Source: Bacteroidota bacterium
GTDB taxonomy: Bacteria > Bacteroidota > Bacteroidia > AKYH767-A > OLB10
DNA: 64,000 nucleotides
Direction: 5' to 3'
Assembly: GCA_016717325.1 (NCBI GenBank)
Contig: JADKFV010000049.1
Location: 124,001 to 188,000 of the forward strand
Below are positions 9,221 through 16,951 of the stretch, one piece after another. Positions within the stretch are counted from its first letter, which is position 1, and every line of letters starts with the position of its first letter. Made by a program: the position numbers and the translations under genes. The notes under the pieces are model-generated. The model had not been told where the DNA came from. It made no database searches and saw only the letters and a program-made list of their open reading frames with translations.

Positions 9221-9322
9221 TACTAAGAGTAGTTAGATTTTCGAATGAAAATATAACGTACTCTTAGTAATGCCGAATAACTTCGATAACTTGTTTTTTC
9301 AAAACCTAAGTTGTTTCGGTAT
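9221..9322. repeat. Dispersed 102-bp hairpin repeat, copy 1 (MITE-like)
   Basis: Two nested inverted repeats in series: TACTAAGAGTA with TACTCTTAGTA, then CCGAATAACTT with AAGTTGTTTCGG. A second full copy in the same orientation is at 12197-12298, and partial copies are at about 26557 and 29490. The two full copies bracket the RR2/TPR-kinase operon. No transposase is present. Confidence 0.75.
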
Positions 9323-9475
9323 ATAGCATATTAAAAAAAGTATACTTACAAATAGAAACTGGAGATTGAATAATAAAACTTCTAAATAAGTGTGAGAAAA
9401 AAATCGGGAAGGTATTCAGAAAAGTAAAAATTACTTGGTGATTTACTTTGCGCAATGCTTCTAAGTAGGCAGCTG

Positions 9476-10113
9476 CTAAATAATTTTCTTTTGCACTGCT
9501 TTCATCACTGCATCAACCACCGAATGAACCTGAAGCTTATCGTATATGTGCTTGGTATGAGAGTTTATAGTTGAGTAAGAAACATCTAACTTATTTGCAA
9601 TCATTTTATAGCTATGCCCGTGGCTTAATAATTTTAAAATTTCAAGTTCGCGTGCGCTTAAATCAAGCTTTACGTTTTCAATTTTCGATTTCGGATCATA
9701 AGTTGTAGCACCTGCCATGCCAGGGCCGGTGACATAGGTACGCCACCATCGCACACCTGCATTATGCCTTCGACAAGTTTTTCGGGCGAGGTTTTTTTCA
9801 GCAAATATCCATCGGCCCCGGCACACATCGATGCAACTACCTTTTCGTTGTTCTCGAAAACCGTTTGCATTATTACTTTTATTTTTGGATAGTATTTTTT
9901 AACCAACAACAATCCTTCTATACCACCTACATTGGGCATTTCAATGTCCATCAAAATTACATCGGGTAATATATTACGCACATGCTCTACCACATTTGTA
10001 CAATCGGGAAAAGCACCAACGCAACACATGTTTGGTTCTGAGTCGACAAGCATTTGCAAGCCAACCCTAAACAAATCATTATCGTCAAATACAGCTACTC
10101 TGATTTTTTCCAT
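9476..10113 (-). CDS. NarL/FixJ-type response regulator RR2, frameshifted
   Basis: Paralogue of RR1. The receiver (from ATG 10113, MEKIRVAVFDDND; phospho-acceptor D56 in ILMDIEMPN) is open only to 9670. The LuxR helix-turn-helix (SARELEILKLLSHGHSYK, then YSTINSHTKHIYDKL) is read in another frame down to 9476. The frames meet near 9697-9700, where one missing base would restore QLM-DPKSKIEN in line with RR1. The gene lies 62 bp downstream of the TPR kinase and is its natural partner. A palindrome matching the regulon sites lies between them, suggesting autoregulation. If the lesion is real, the product is a receiver without its DNA-binding domain; it may be a sequencing error. Confidence 0.85.
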
Positions 10114-10116
10114 ATG

Positions 10117-10168
10117 CAAATATGTAAACTATATTTCATATGATGGCATCCCTAATTATAGGGATGCC
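10117..10168 (-). promoter_or_regulatory. Palindrome and -7 box upstream of RR2
   Basis: Arms GGCATCCCTA and TAGGGATGCC (10145-10168), 10 bp each around a 4-bp centre, form the longest dyad of the regulon. Leftward, 21 nt past the TGC that replaces the -33 TTG, lies CATATTTG (10124-10117), three bases before ATG 10113. This fits an internal autoregulated promoter inside the kinase-RR2 operon. There is no T tract, so it is not an intrinsic terminator. Confidence 0.6.
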
Positions 10169-10175
10169 GTGTAAC

Positions 10176-12158
10176 TTATGTTGTAACATCCATCGAAAAA
10201 ATAATTTCCGTTCCCTTGTTTACTTCCGAACCTAATTTAAATTCTGCATTTATTTCATCGGCACGTTGTTTCATGTTGCTAAGCCCTGTGCCACCTCCGC
10301 TGAGTTTGAGAATTCCGTTGTAGCCATTTTTCTTTTTGTATTCTTCAGTAGAAAACCCCAACCCATCATCTTTTATTATCAAGCTCAATTTTTTTCCGTT
10401 AATCGAAAAAATTACATTCACATTTTTGCATTGTGCATACTTTACGCAATTGTTGATTGCTTCTTTAAAAATCAAATAAATATTTTTCCTTTCAATCATT
10501 GACAAATTCACGTTATCGAAATTGCCTATCACCTCGAAATTTAATGTTGCTTGTGTTTGCTCTATTGATTGTGAAGCATAATCGCGCATACGGTTTATTA
10601 TATTTTCAAACTTGTCGTTTCGTGTTCCTATACTCCATACAATATCATTTATCGACTCGTGTATACTGGTGGTAGTGGTCTTTATTTTTTGCAACAATGC
10701 CGAACTCTCCTCGGGATTGTCTTTCATCTTTTTTATGGCAACATCACCATACAAGGCAATGCTGCTTAGCGATGAACCTACTTCATCGTGCAAATCGCGC
10801 GATATACTGTTGCGCATTTTTATTATTCTTTTTTGTTGCCTGTTGCGGTAGTAATAAATTACCATGGCAAAAATATTTGCAAGCAAAACCATTACAGCAA
10901 TTAAAAACCAGCGTTGGCGCTTTGAAGCATTCAATTCCAGTTCTTGTATACGTGCTTCCTTGTTGTTTATGCTGGCTGTGTTTTTCAATTCTAGTTCGGC
11001 CACCAACTCATTACTTTGTATTTTAAAAATAGAATCTTTCAAAGCATTATTATTTTGCAAAGCATCGAAAGCATTTTTATAATTCCCCATTAGCCGGTAA
11101 CAGTTTGAAAGAGATGAATACGAATTTTGCAATCCATTTAAATCACCTATTTGCTGCTTTATGGCGATGGCTTGTTGCAAAAAAGTTTCTGCTTTTCGCA
11201 ATAAATTCGTTTTCGACTTCAGCGAGTCGGGCAAATTTTTTGTAACTGAGTCTTGCACTATCATAAGATAAGTTTCGGCCATATTGCTATAACCGCGGGC
11301 TGTGTTGTTTTTATCTTTTAACGCAACAAAAATTGGTTGTGCTATGTTATGGTACATCAAAGCTTTTACATACTCACCTTTCTTTGAATAGGTATTGCCA
11401 ATATTACTATTTACTAATGCTTTGCTATTTTTATTTCCAATATCGGTGTAAATTTCCAGAGCAACATTATAATGGAATAAAGCAGAGTCATAGCGATTAA
11501 GTTTATCATGTATGAGTCCTATATTTAAGTTGATATTACCAACGCTGTTTACATCGTGCATTCTGCTTTGAATAACAAGTGCTGTGTTGTAATAATTTAA
11601 TGCTAAATCATATTTTTTTTGATGGTAGTAATTCAACCCAATATTCACCATCAATTTTCCCAGTGTAACGCTATCATTAATAGACAATGCTATTTTGCGT
11701 GCATCATTGTAACATACAAAAGCAGTAATATAGTCGCTCTTGCTGTTGTAAAGCAATCCAATATTGTTGAGTACCAAAGCCATATTTGAGCTATCGTGTG
11801 TCTCGGTATAATATTGAAAAGCAAGACGCTGATACACCATGGCAGTATCGTAATTCGACATTGATTTGTGTGCGAGTCCTTTAAGCATGTAGCACTTTGC
11901 CATTCCCTTAGGCCAGTTTATTTTTTGTGAAAGCTTCAATGCTTCATCACTACAAATGATACAAGTATCAGGGTTGTTTTTTATGTACAAACCTGCAATA
12001 CCAATTAGAGCATTAATTTTTGTAGTGTCCGTAGTGGTGCTTTTATAAATATGCATCAATGAATCCAAAGCGCGGGCACTCGCATTCGATTGGCAAAAAA
12101 CTGTGCCTTCAATTGCAAAAAGAAAAAAAACAAAAAAACAAAATCGCTTTATAAGCAT
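10176..12158 (-). CDS. TPR-containing sensor histidine kinase (HisKA_3 type)
   Basis: 660 residues from ATG 12158 (MLIKRFCFFVFFLFAIEG), chosen over the in-frame ATG at 12191 because it begins a good signal peptide. A periplasmic region of about seven TPR repeats (roughly 25-370; e.g. DYITAFVCYNDARKIAL) is followed by a coiled coil and one membrane span (about 417-438). The cytosolic part has a NarX/DesK-like dimerisation domain (SRDLHDEVGSSLSSIALYG, about 450) with phospho-acceptor H, and an ATPase domain with NCVKYA and DDGLGFS (about 600). It should phosphorylate RR2, encoded just downstream. Its start region is complementary to both candidate sRNAs. The signal is unknown. Confidence 0.93.
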   Translation of the reverse strand: MLIKRFCFFVFFLFAIEGTVFCQSNASARALDSLMHIYKSTTTDTTKINALIGIAGLYIKNNPDTCIICSDEALKLSQKINWPKGMAKCYMLKGLAHKSMSNYDTAMVYQRLAFQYYTETHDSSNMALVLNNIGLLYNSKSDYITAFVCYNDARKIALSINDSVTLGKLMVNIGLNYYHQKKYDLALNYYNTALVIQSRMHDVNSVGNINLNIGLIHDKLNRYDSALFHYNVALEIYTDIGNKNSKALVNSNIGNTYSKKGEYVKALMYHNIAQPIFVALKDKNNTARGYSNMAETYLMIVQDSVTKNLPDSLKSKTNLLRKAETFLQQAIAIKQQIGDLNGLQNSYSSLSNCYRLMGNYKNAFDALQNNNALKDSIFKIQSNELVAELELKNTASINNKEARIQELELNASKRQRWFLIAVMVLLANIFAMVIYYYRNRQQKRIIKMRNSISRDLHDEVGSSLSSIALYGDVAIKKMKDNPEESSALLQKIKTTTTSIHESINDIVWSIGTRNDKFENIINRMRDYASQSIEQTQATLNFEVIGNFDNVNLSMIERKNIYLIFKEAINNCVKYAQCKNVNVIFSINGKKLSLIIKDDGLGFSTEEYKKKNGYNGILKLSGGGTGLSNMKQRADEINAEFKLGSEVNKGTEIIFSMDVTT

Positions 12159-12172
12159 GGAGGGGAATCTAA
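12159..12172 (-). promoter_or_regulatory. Predicted sRNA target site at the kinase start codon
   Basis: The kinase mRNA reads TTAGATTCCCCTCC followed by ATG. Its first 12 bases are the exact reverse complement of AGGGGAATCTAA in candidate sRNA A, and 11 of them match sRNA B. Pairing would cover positions -3 to -14 and should block ribosome loading. Confidence 0.5.
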
Positions 12173-12196
12173 ATTCGAAAGCAATGTACACACTTA

Positions 12197-12298
12197 TACT
12201 AAGAGTAGTTAGATTTTCGAAAGAAAAAATAACGTACTCTTAGTAATCCCGAACAACTTTTATAGCTTGTTTTTCCAAAACATAAGTTGTTTCGGCAT
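12197..12298. repeat. Dispersed 102-bp hairpin repeat, copy 2 (MITE-like)
   Basis: Same orientation and nearly the same sequence as 9221-9322: TACTAAGAGTA paired with TACTCTTAGTA, then CCGAACAACTT with AAGTTGTTTCGG. It lies in the upstream region of the TPR kinase and could fold in its transcript or carry its promoter. Confidence 0.75.
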
Positions 12299-12466
12299 AA
12301 ATTAAATGATATAACATAAAAATATATTGTCGAAATTTTCATTGCCATATCTCATTTACAAATGGTGAATACATGCTTTCGTAGGAGAAAAAAAGAATTA
12401 AGTGATGTAAATACTTAAACACTTTTCCATTTTTTATAAAAAAAACTAATCACAACAAAACATTTT

Positions 12467-12539
12467 GCATCCCTAATATTAGGGATGCCATATCCCTAAT
12501 ATTAGGGATTGTGGAATCGATTTCCGTTTTAAATATTTG
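12467..12539 (+). promoter_or_regulatory. Double-palindrome promoter of stalk gene 1
   Basis: Two copies of ATCCCTAATATTAGGGAT (12469-12486 and 12492-12509) are separated by 5 bp. The second ends in the -33 TTG (12509-12511), followed after 20 nt by AATATTTG (12532-12539). This is the only site with two full palindromes, so it may bind the regulator most strongly. It lies between the divergent TPR kinase and stalk gene 1. Confidence 0.75.
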
Positions 12540-12544
12540 AGCAC

Positions 12545-12789
12545 CTAAAAAAGTGACATTTTAATTCCTTGATAAAAATTGCATTTCTGGCTCATTACTA
12601 AAAGGAAAATTTTAAGCCGAAGTTGTAAGTTTTATAGAGAACAAAATTTTTGCTTTTATCGAAATTCAGAATTTATTTTGAATTTCGATAAGAGAAGAAT
12701 GTACATGAGTAATGGGGCTGCATGGGTAATAGTGCCAAAAAAAAAGAGTTCTAAATAATATAAATTAATATTTAAAAAATTTCAAAAAA
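12545..12789 (+). promoter_or_regulatory. Conserved long 5' leader of stalk gene 1
   Basis: A leader of about 245 nt, conserved with those of the two paralogues (15270-15505 and 18994-19238). It contains a perfect 11-bp hairpin, ATCGAAATTCA with TGAATTTCGAT, near 12658-12690, and a shared A/T-rich stretch (GAGTTCTAAATAATATAAAT) before the start codon. No ORF was found in it. Confidence 0.55.
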
Positions 12790-14796
12790 ATGTTGAACAA
12801 AGTAAAATCCCGCAATTCGGGAAGAAAAACAAGAATGATTCTCGCATTAGCCGCAAGTGTTGTGGCTTTGCAAACGCAAGCGCAATGGACTACTACAGGA
12901 ACTATGATACGTCCTGTAACATTGACAAACAATGTGAGTATTGGTACAACAGTTAATGGTGCCAATTTGTATGTAGAAAAAAGCACAGCTGTAACTCTGG
13001 GCATTAAATCGACAACAGCCGGTGCAACTATGTTTATGGATAAAGGTAGTGCAGCATCAAATGCCGCATTCGCATATAGGTTGCAAGGAGTAACACAATG
13101 GAACAGCGGTATGCTTGGTGGTAATAATTTTTCGATACGCGATGTTCCTGCCAACACTTTTCCACTTGTTATACAACAAACCACAGGCAATGTAGGATTG
13201 GGAACCTTGACACCCGCTGCAAAACTTGATGTAATAGGTAATGTAAAAATTACAGATGGTACTCAGGCTGCCGGTAAAGTTTTAACTTCTGATGCAAATG
13301 GATTGACATCATGGCAATCAATTTCAATTCCAGCTGAAACCGATCCTAAGGTGGGAACTTTAGCTGCTAACAAAGTTCCAAAATGGAATGGTACTACTTT
13401 GCAAGATGGAGCAATAACAGATAATGGAACAAGCGTTACAATTGACCTGCCCCAATTTAATTATGCAACTGTTAACAATTACGGAGGCGGATTGAAGGTA
13501 AATAATCCGTTTACCAATAATGAATCGGCAATTTTAAGAGCTACCAATGGCGGGCCTTTGTATCAGGCTACTTGTGAGTTGCAAAATCTGGTTGGGTATG
13601 TATATCTTCAATCGCCTCAGGGAAATGCCGGTGATACTTCAATGTTAACCACTTCGGGCGACATGTGGTTTAGAAACGGTTCAGGAACTGTAAATATGGC
13701 CATCAAAAAAACAGGCAATGTAGGGATTGGAACAACTACACCTGATCGCCCATTGGTAGTTAGAAGTGCAGACAATACACTCAATAGTCAGGTTTCAGAG
13801 TTGGCAAATGGAATTGGAGATGCTAATTTTCACTTAGTAGCAACTAAAGGAGCAACAACCAATAATCAGGGCGATATCATGACTAGACTGGGTTTGGCTT
13901 ACGGTGATAATGGTGCTTCAGTCGATGGCTCCTTCATTCGTTTTCATCGTGGCATTGGTGGTAGTGATGGATCAACCAGTTTTTCTTCTGGTGCTGATGT
14001 AGAGAGAATGAGAATAACCTCAACTGGCAGAGTAGGTATTGGAACAACAGGACCAGGTGGTCAGTTTGAATTGAGCTTAGATCAGGGTCGCAAACCTTTA
14101 ACCAACACCTGGACAATTGTTTCTGATGCAAGATTGAAAAACATTGATGGTGCTTACTCAAAAGGCTTAAAAGAAATAATGCAGTTGAATCCAATTGCTT
14201 ATCACTATAAAAATGTAGGCGAACGTAAATTTGAAGAGCAGGTTTTAAATACACAGGCAGTTGGTTTTACAGCACAGGATGTTCAGAAAGTATTTCCTGA
14301 AGCTGTTGGTACTGATGCTGATGGCTATCTGAATCTGAATATCCATTCAATAATAATAGCGCAGGTAAATGCTATTAAAGAATTGGGCGCACAAAACGAA
14401 GTTAAAGATGCAAAGATTGCAGAATTGCAAAATGAAAATGTTTCTATGCATGCTGAATTAAACGATATGAAACAATGTGTTCAATCTCTTTGTGCAAACA
14501 ACGAATCAAAAACTCAAAACTCAGAACTAAAAACTGAAAACACATTGTTCCAAAACCAGCCAAATCCATTCAATCAAACTACAGTAATTTCTTATCAATT
14601 GTTGAGCGATGCTAAAAATGCTTCGATAGTTATACGCGGTTTGAATGGCGAAGAGTTGAAAACGGTTACATTGAGCAGTACTGGCAAAGGACAGGTAACA
14701 ATTAATGCCAACCAACTTGCACAAGGTACTTATACGTATACACTTATAGTTAACGGCAAAAGTGTTGATACTAAGTTGATGGTAGTCACGAAGTGA
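12790..14796 (+). CDS. Stalk/tail-fibre-like surface protein with S74 chaperone and T9SS sorting domain
   Basis: 668 residues with a signal peptide (cleavage near QTQAQ, about 32). The N-terminal 110 residues are shared with the proteins at 15506 and 19239. Repeated beta motifs follow (NVSIGTTVNGANLY, NVGLGTLTPAAKLDV, NVGIGTTTPDRPLVV), typical of trimeric fibre stalks. Residues 440-545 form an intramolecular chaperone of the peptidase S74 type (VSDARLKNIDGAYSKG, with downstream VGFTAQDVQKVFPEAV), which trimerises and usually self-cleaves. The C-terminus (from about 587, NQPNPFNQTTVISY) is a type A T9SS sorting domain. S74 and T9SS sorting in one protein is unusual, because self-release would normally remove the end that carries the sorting signal. 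Confidence 0.85.
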   Translation: MLNKVKSRNSGRKTRMILALAASVVALQTQAQWTTTGTMIRPVTLTNNVSIGTTVNGANLYVEKSTAVTLGIKSTTAGATMFMDKGSAASNAAFAYRLQGVTQWNSGMLGGNNFSIRDVPANTFPLVIQQTTGNVGLGTLTPAAKLDVIGNVKITDGTQAAGKVLTSDANGLTSWQSISIPAETDPKVGTLAANKVPKWNGTTLQDGAITDNGTSVTIDLPQFNYATVNNYGGGLKVNNPFTNNESAILRATNGGPLYQATCELQNLVGYVYLQSPQGNAGDTSMLTTSGDMWFRNGSGTVNMAIKKTGNVGIGTTTPDRPLVVRSADNTLNSQVSELANGIGDANFHLVATKGATTNNQGDIMTRLGLAYGDNGASVDGSFIRFHRGIGGSDGSTSFSSGADVERMRITSTGRVGIGTTGPGGQFELSLDQGRKPLTNTWTIVSDARLKNIDGAYSKGLKEIMQLNPIAYHYKNVGERKFEEQVLNTQAVGFTAQDVQKVFPEAVGTDADGYLNLNIHSIIIAQVNAIKELGAQNEVKDAKIAELQNENVSMHAELNDMKQCVQSLCANNESKTQNSELKTENTLFQNQPNPFNQTTVISYQLLSDAKNASIVIRGLNGEELKTVTLSSTGKGQVTINANQLAQGTYTYTLIVNGKSVDTKLMVVTK

Positions 14797-15111
14797 GGTT
14801 ATTGAGTTATTGAGTTATTGGGTTGTTTTGATTGAGAGTCATAGAATTGAAATGCTGAGGAACGAAGCATCTCTGCCAGAAATTGGGGATGGTCATTGAG
14901 GATGGTGAATTGTCAATGGTGAATTGTGAATTTCAATTATTGATTTTTAATTTGTCAATTATTATTTTTAGCCATTGTTTGTGTCCCCACAAACAATCTC
15001 TTGCTTCATTTTTAATTCTAAATTTCTGTGTCATTCTCATCATTCCAATTTCTTTATGACTTCTGAATAATCAACTTTATCAAAAAGGAAAAAAACATTC
15101 CTAATCCAAAA

Positions 15112-15144
15112 AAAATCCTACTCCTGTGAGTAGGATTTTTTTTG
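15112..15144 (+). terminator. Intrinsic terminator after stalk gene 1
   Basis: ATCCTACTC, loop CTGT, GAGTAGGAT, then a T run. It lies about 320 bp after the stop codon and is copied almost exactly at 18841-18869. The region 14797-15111 between stop and hairpin shows only short direct repeats (TTATTGAG units) and no gene. Confidence 0.85.
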
Positions 15145-15216
15145 TTTAATATTTTGCACATTCATCGTATTCAAAAAATTCTGTAATACTATTTTTTACA
15201 ATACCAAAAAATTCTT

Positions 15217-15264
15217 ATCCCTAATATTAGGGATTGTGGAATCGATTTCTGTTTTAAATATTTG
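15217..15264 (+). promoter_or_regulatory. Palindrome-linked promoter of stalk gene 2
   Basis: ATCCCTAATATTAGGGAT (15217-15234) ends in the -33 TTG (15234-15236); 20 nt later is AATATTTG (15257-15264). Confidence 0.75.
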
Positions 15265-15269
15265 CCGCA

Positions 15270-15505
15270 CCTAATAGTACCATTTTAATTCCGCTAATAA
15301 AAAGTTGCCTTCTTCGCTCACTACCGAACCGGAAATTTTAAGCCGAAGTTGTAAATTTTATAGAGAACAAAATTTTAATCCTATGGAAATTTGAATTTGG
15401 ATAATAGGAGATTACACATGAAAAATGTTGCTGCATGGGTTTTCGTACTGATAAAAAAAAGAGTTCTAAATAATATAAATTAATATTTAAAAAATTTCAA
15501 AAAAA
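15270..15505 (+). promoter_or_regulatory. Conserved long 5' leader of stalk gene 2
   Basis: Same organisation as the leader at 12545-12789, including TTTTAAGCCGAAGTTGTAAA and the A/T-rich block before the start codon. The hairpin position is kept with different bases (TCCTAT with ATAGGA), a possible compensatory change. Confidence 0.5.
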
Positions 15506-16897
15506 ATGACAAAAACAAAAATGATTCTCGCAATTGCCGCAAGTGTTGTGGCATTGCAGGCGCAAGCCCAATGGACAAAAACAGGTGCTGTAATTGCCCC
15601 TACAGTATTAACCGACAATGTGAGTGTAGGCACTACCGTAAATGGTGCCAACATCTATGCACAGAAAACAGGTGCCGTTAATCTTGGTATTAAATCTACT
15701 ACGGCTAGCGCAACCATGTTTATGGATAAAGGTGTTGCTACTGCAAATGCGGCTTTTGCGTACAAAACGCTTGGCACCACTTTATGGAATAGTGGCATGT
15801 TGGGCAACAATAATTTTTCTGTTAAAGATGTTGTGGCCAATACATTGCCACTGGTAATTTTGCAAACTTCGGGCAATGTTGGTATTGGTACCAACACACC
15901 TAGCGAGCGATTGCATTCGGCAGGTACTATTCTCATAAGCCCAAGAACCATGACAGCGGGAGAAAACGTATTTCTAAAATTTGCCGACCCCGATGGTGGA
16001 ACACCCCCCATGCAAATACGTTATACCGATGCCGGTTATGCTAACTTGACTGTGAGTGGTGGCACTTTTGGAATTGGCATCTCGGACCCAAACTGGAAAC
16101 TTGCTGTGAGAACACCTGCTGCTACCAATGCGCTTTTCTTAAATGATGGTACCGGTGGCGATTTATCAACTTTAATACAATTGCAAAATGGCGCTGGCTC
16201 GGCATGGAACAATGGTGTGGGTGGTGCCGGAAATGGCCTGGGACTTACAAATAACGAATACTATATTGAGCAAGCAGGTGTTGGGGCCAGATTGCTTATA
16301 AATACTGCTGGCAATATAGGTATAGGTGTAAATAATCCTGTGGTAAAGTTGCATGTTGATGGCCGCATGAGAGTAGATGCGTATGGTGTAGGTTATGAGC
16401 ATGTTGATGCCACAAACTCCGTTTCGGTAGGTACCTATGCCGATGAACTTGGCGGATGGATTGGAACAAATTCTAATCATAACTTACATTTCTACACTAA
16501 TTTTAGTTATCCACATATGACGCTAAATACCACAGGCGATTTAAGCATTGGTGCTAATGCTGCTACAGGTTATAAACTTACAGTTGCCGGTAAAATTATT
16601 TGTACCGAATTGAAAGTTCAGCTGCAACCATTTCCCGATTATGTTTTTGCAAAAGACTACAATTTGTTAACTATTGATGAAGTAGATCAACACATTAAAA
16701 CCTACAACCGTTTACCCGGTATGCCAAGTGCCTGCGAAGTAGAAGAAGGTGGAATGAGTGTTGGTGAAATGACAGGTAAAGTAGTTGAGAAAGTAGAAGA
16801 GAATACGCTTTATATTATTCAATTGAGCAAAGAAAATAAAGAGCTTAAAGAACAACTAAAATCAATACAGGCACAACTTGATTTATTGAAGAAATAA
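15506..16897 (+). CDS. Stalk/tail-fibre-like surface protein with C-terminal coiled coil
   Basis: 463 residues. The signal peptide (KMILAIAASVVALQAQAQ) and first ~100 residues are nearly the same as in the proteins at 12790 and 19239. The middle has NVGIGTNTPSERLH-type stalk motifs. The C-terminus reads FPDYVFAKDYNLLTIDEVDQ, then RLPGMPSACEVEEGG and a coiled coil (about 415-463), an ending common in Bacteroidota tail-fibre-domain proteins. There is no S74 chaperone and no T9SS sorting domain, so its route to the surface is unclear. ATG 15506 lacks the MLNKVKSRNSGRK extension of its two paralogues. The T9SS metalloprotease follows after 54 bp, probably in the same transcript. Confidence 0.8.
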   Translation: MTKTKMILAIAASVVALQAQAQWTKTGAVIAPTVLTDNVSVGTTVNGANIYAQKTGAVNLGIKSTTASATMFMDKGVATANAAFAYKTLGTTLWNSGMLGNNNFSVKDVVANTLPLVILQTSGNVGIGTNTPSERLHSAGTILISPRTMTAGENVFLKFADPDGGTPPMQIRYTDAGYANLTVSGGTFGIGISDPNWKLAVRTPAATNALFLNDGTGGDLSTLIQLQNGAGSAWNNGVGGAGNGLGLTNNEYYIEQAGVGARLLINTAGNIGIGVNNPVVKLHVDGRMRVDAYGVGYEHVDATNSVSVGTYADELGGWIGTNSNHNLHFYTNFSYPHMTLNTTGDLSIGANAATGYKLTVAGKIICTELKVQLQPFPDYVFAKDYNLLTIDEVDQHIKTYNRLPGMPSACEVEEGGMSVGEMTGKVVEKVEENTLYIIQLSKENKELKEQLKSIQAQLDLLKK

Positions 16898-16951
16898 TTA
16901 TTTCATTTTGAAAAAGTTTTCACATTTCAAACAATTTAAAACAAAAACAAA

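Noticed and set aside
10145..10168. Intrinsic terminator between the kinase and RR2
   Set aside because: There is no T tract on either side, and the dyad matches the promoter-linked palindromes.
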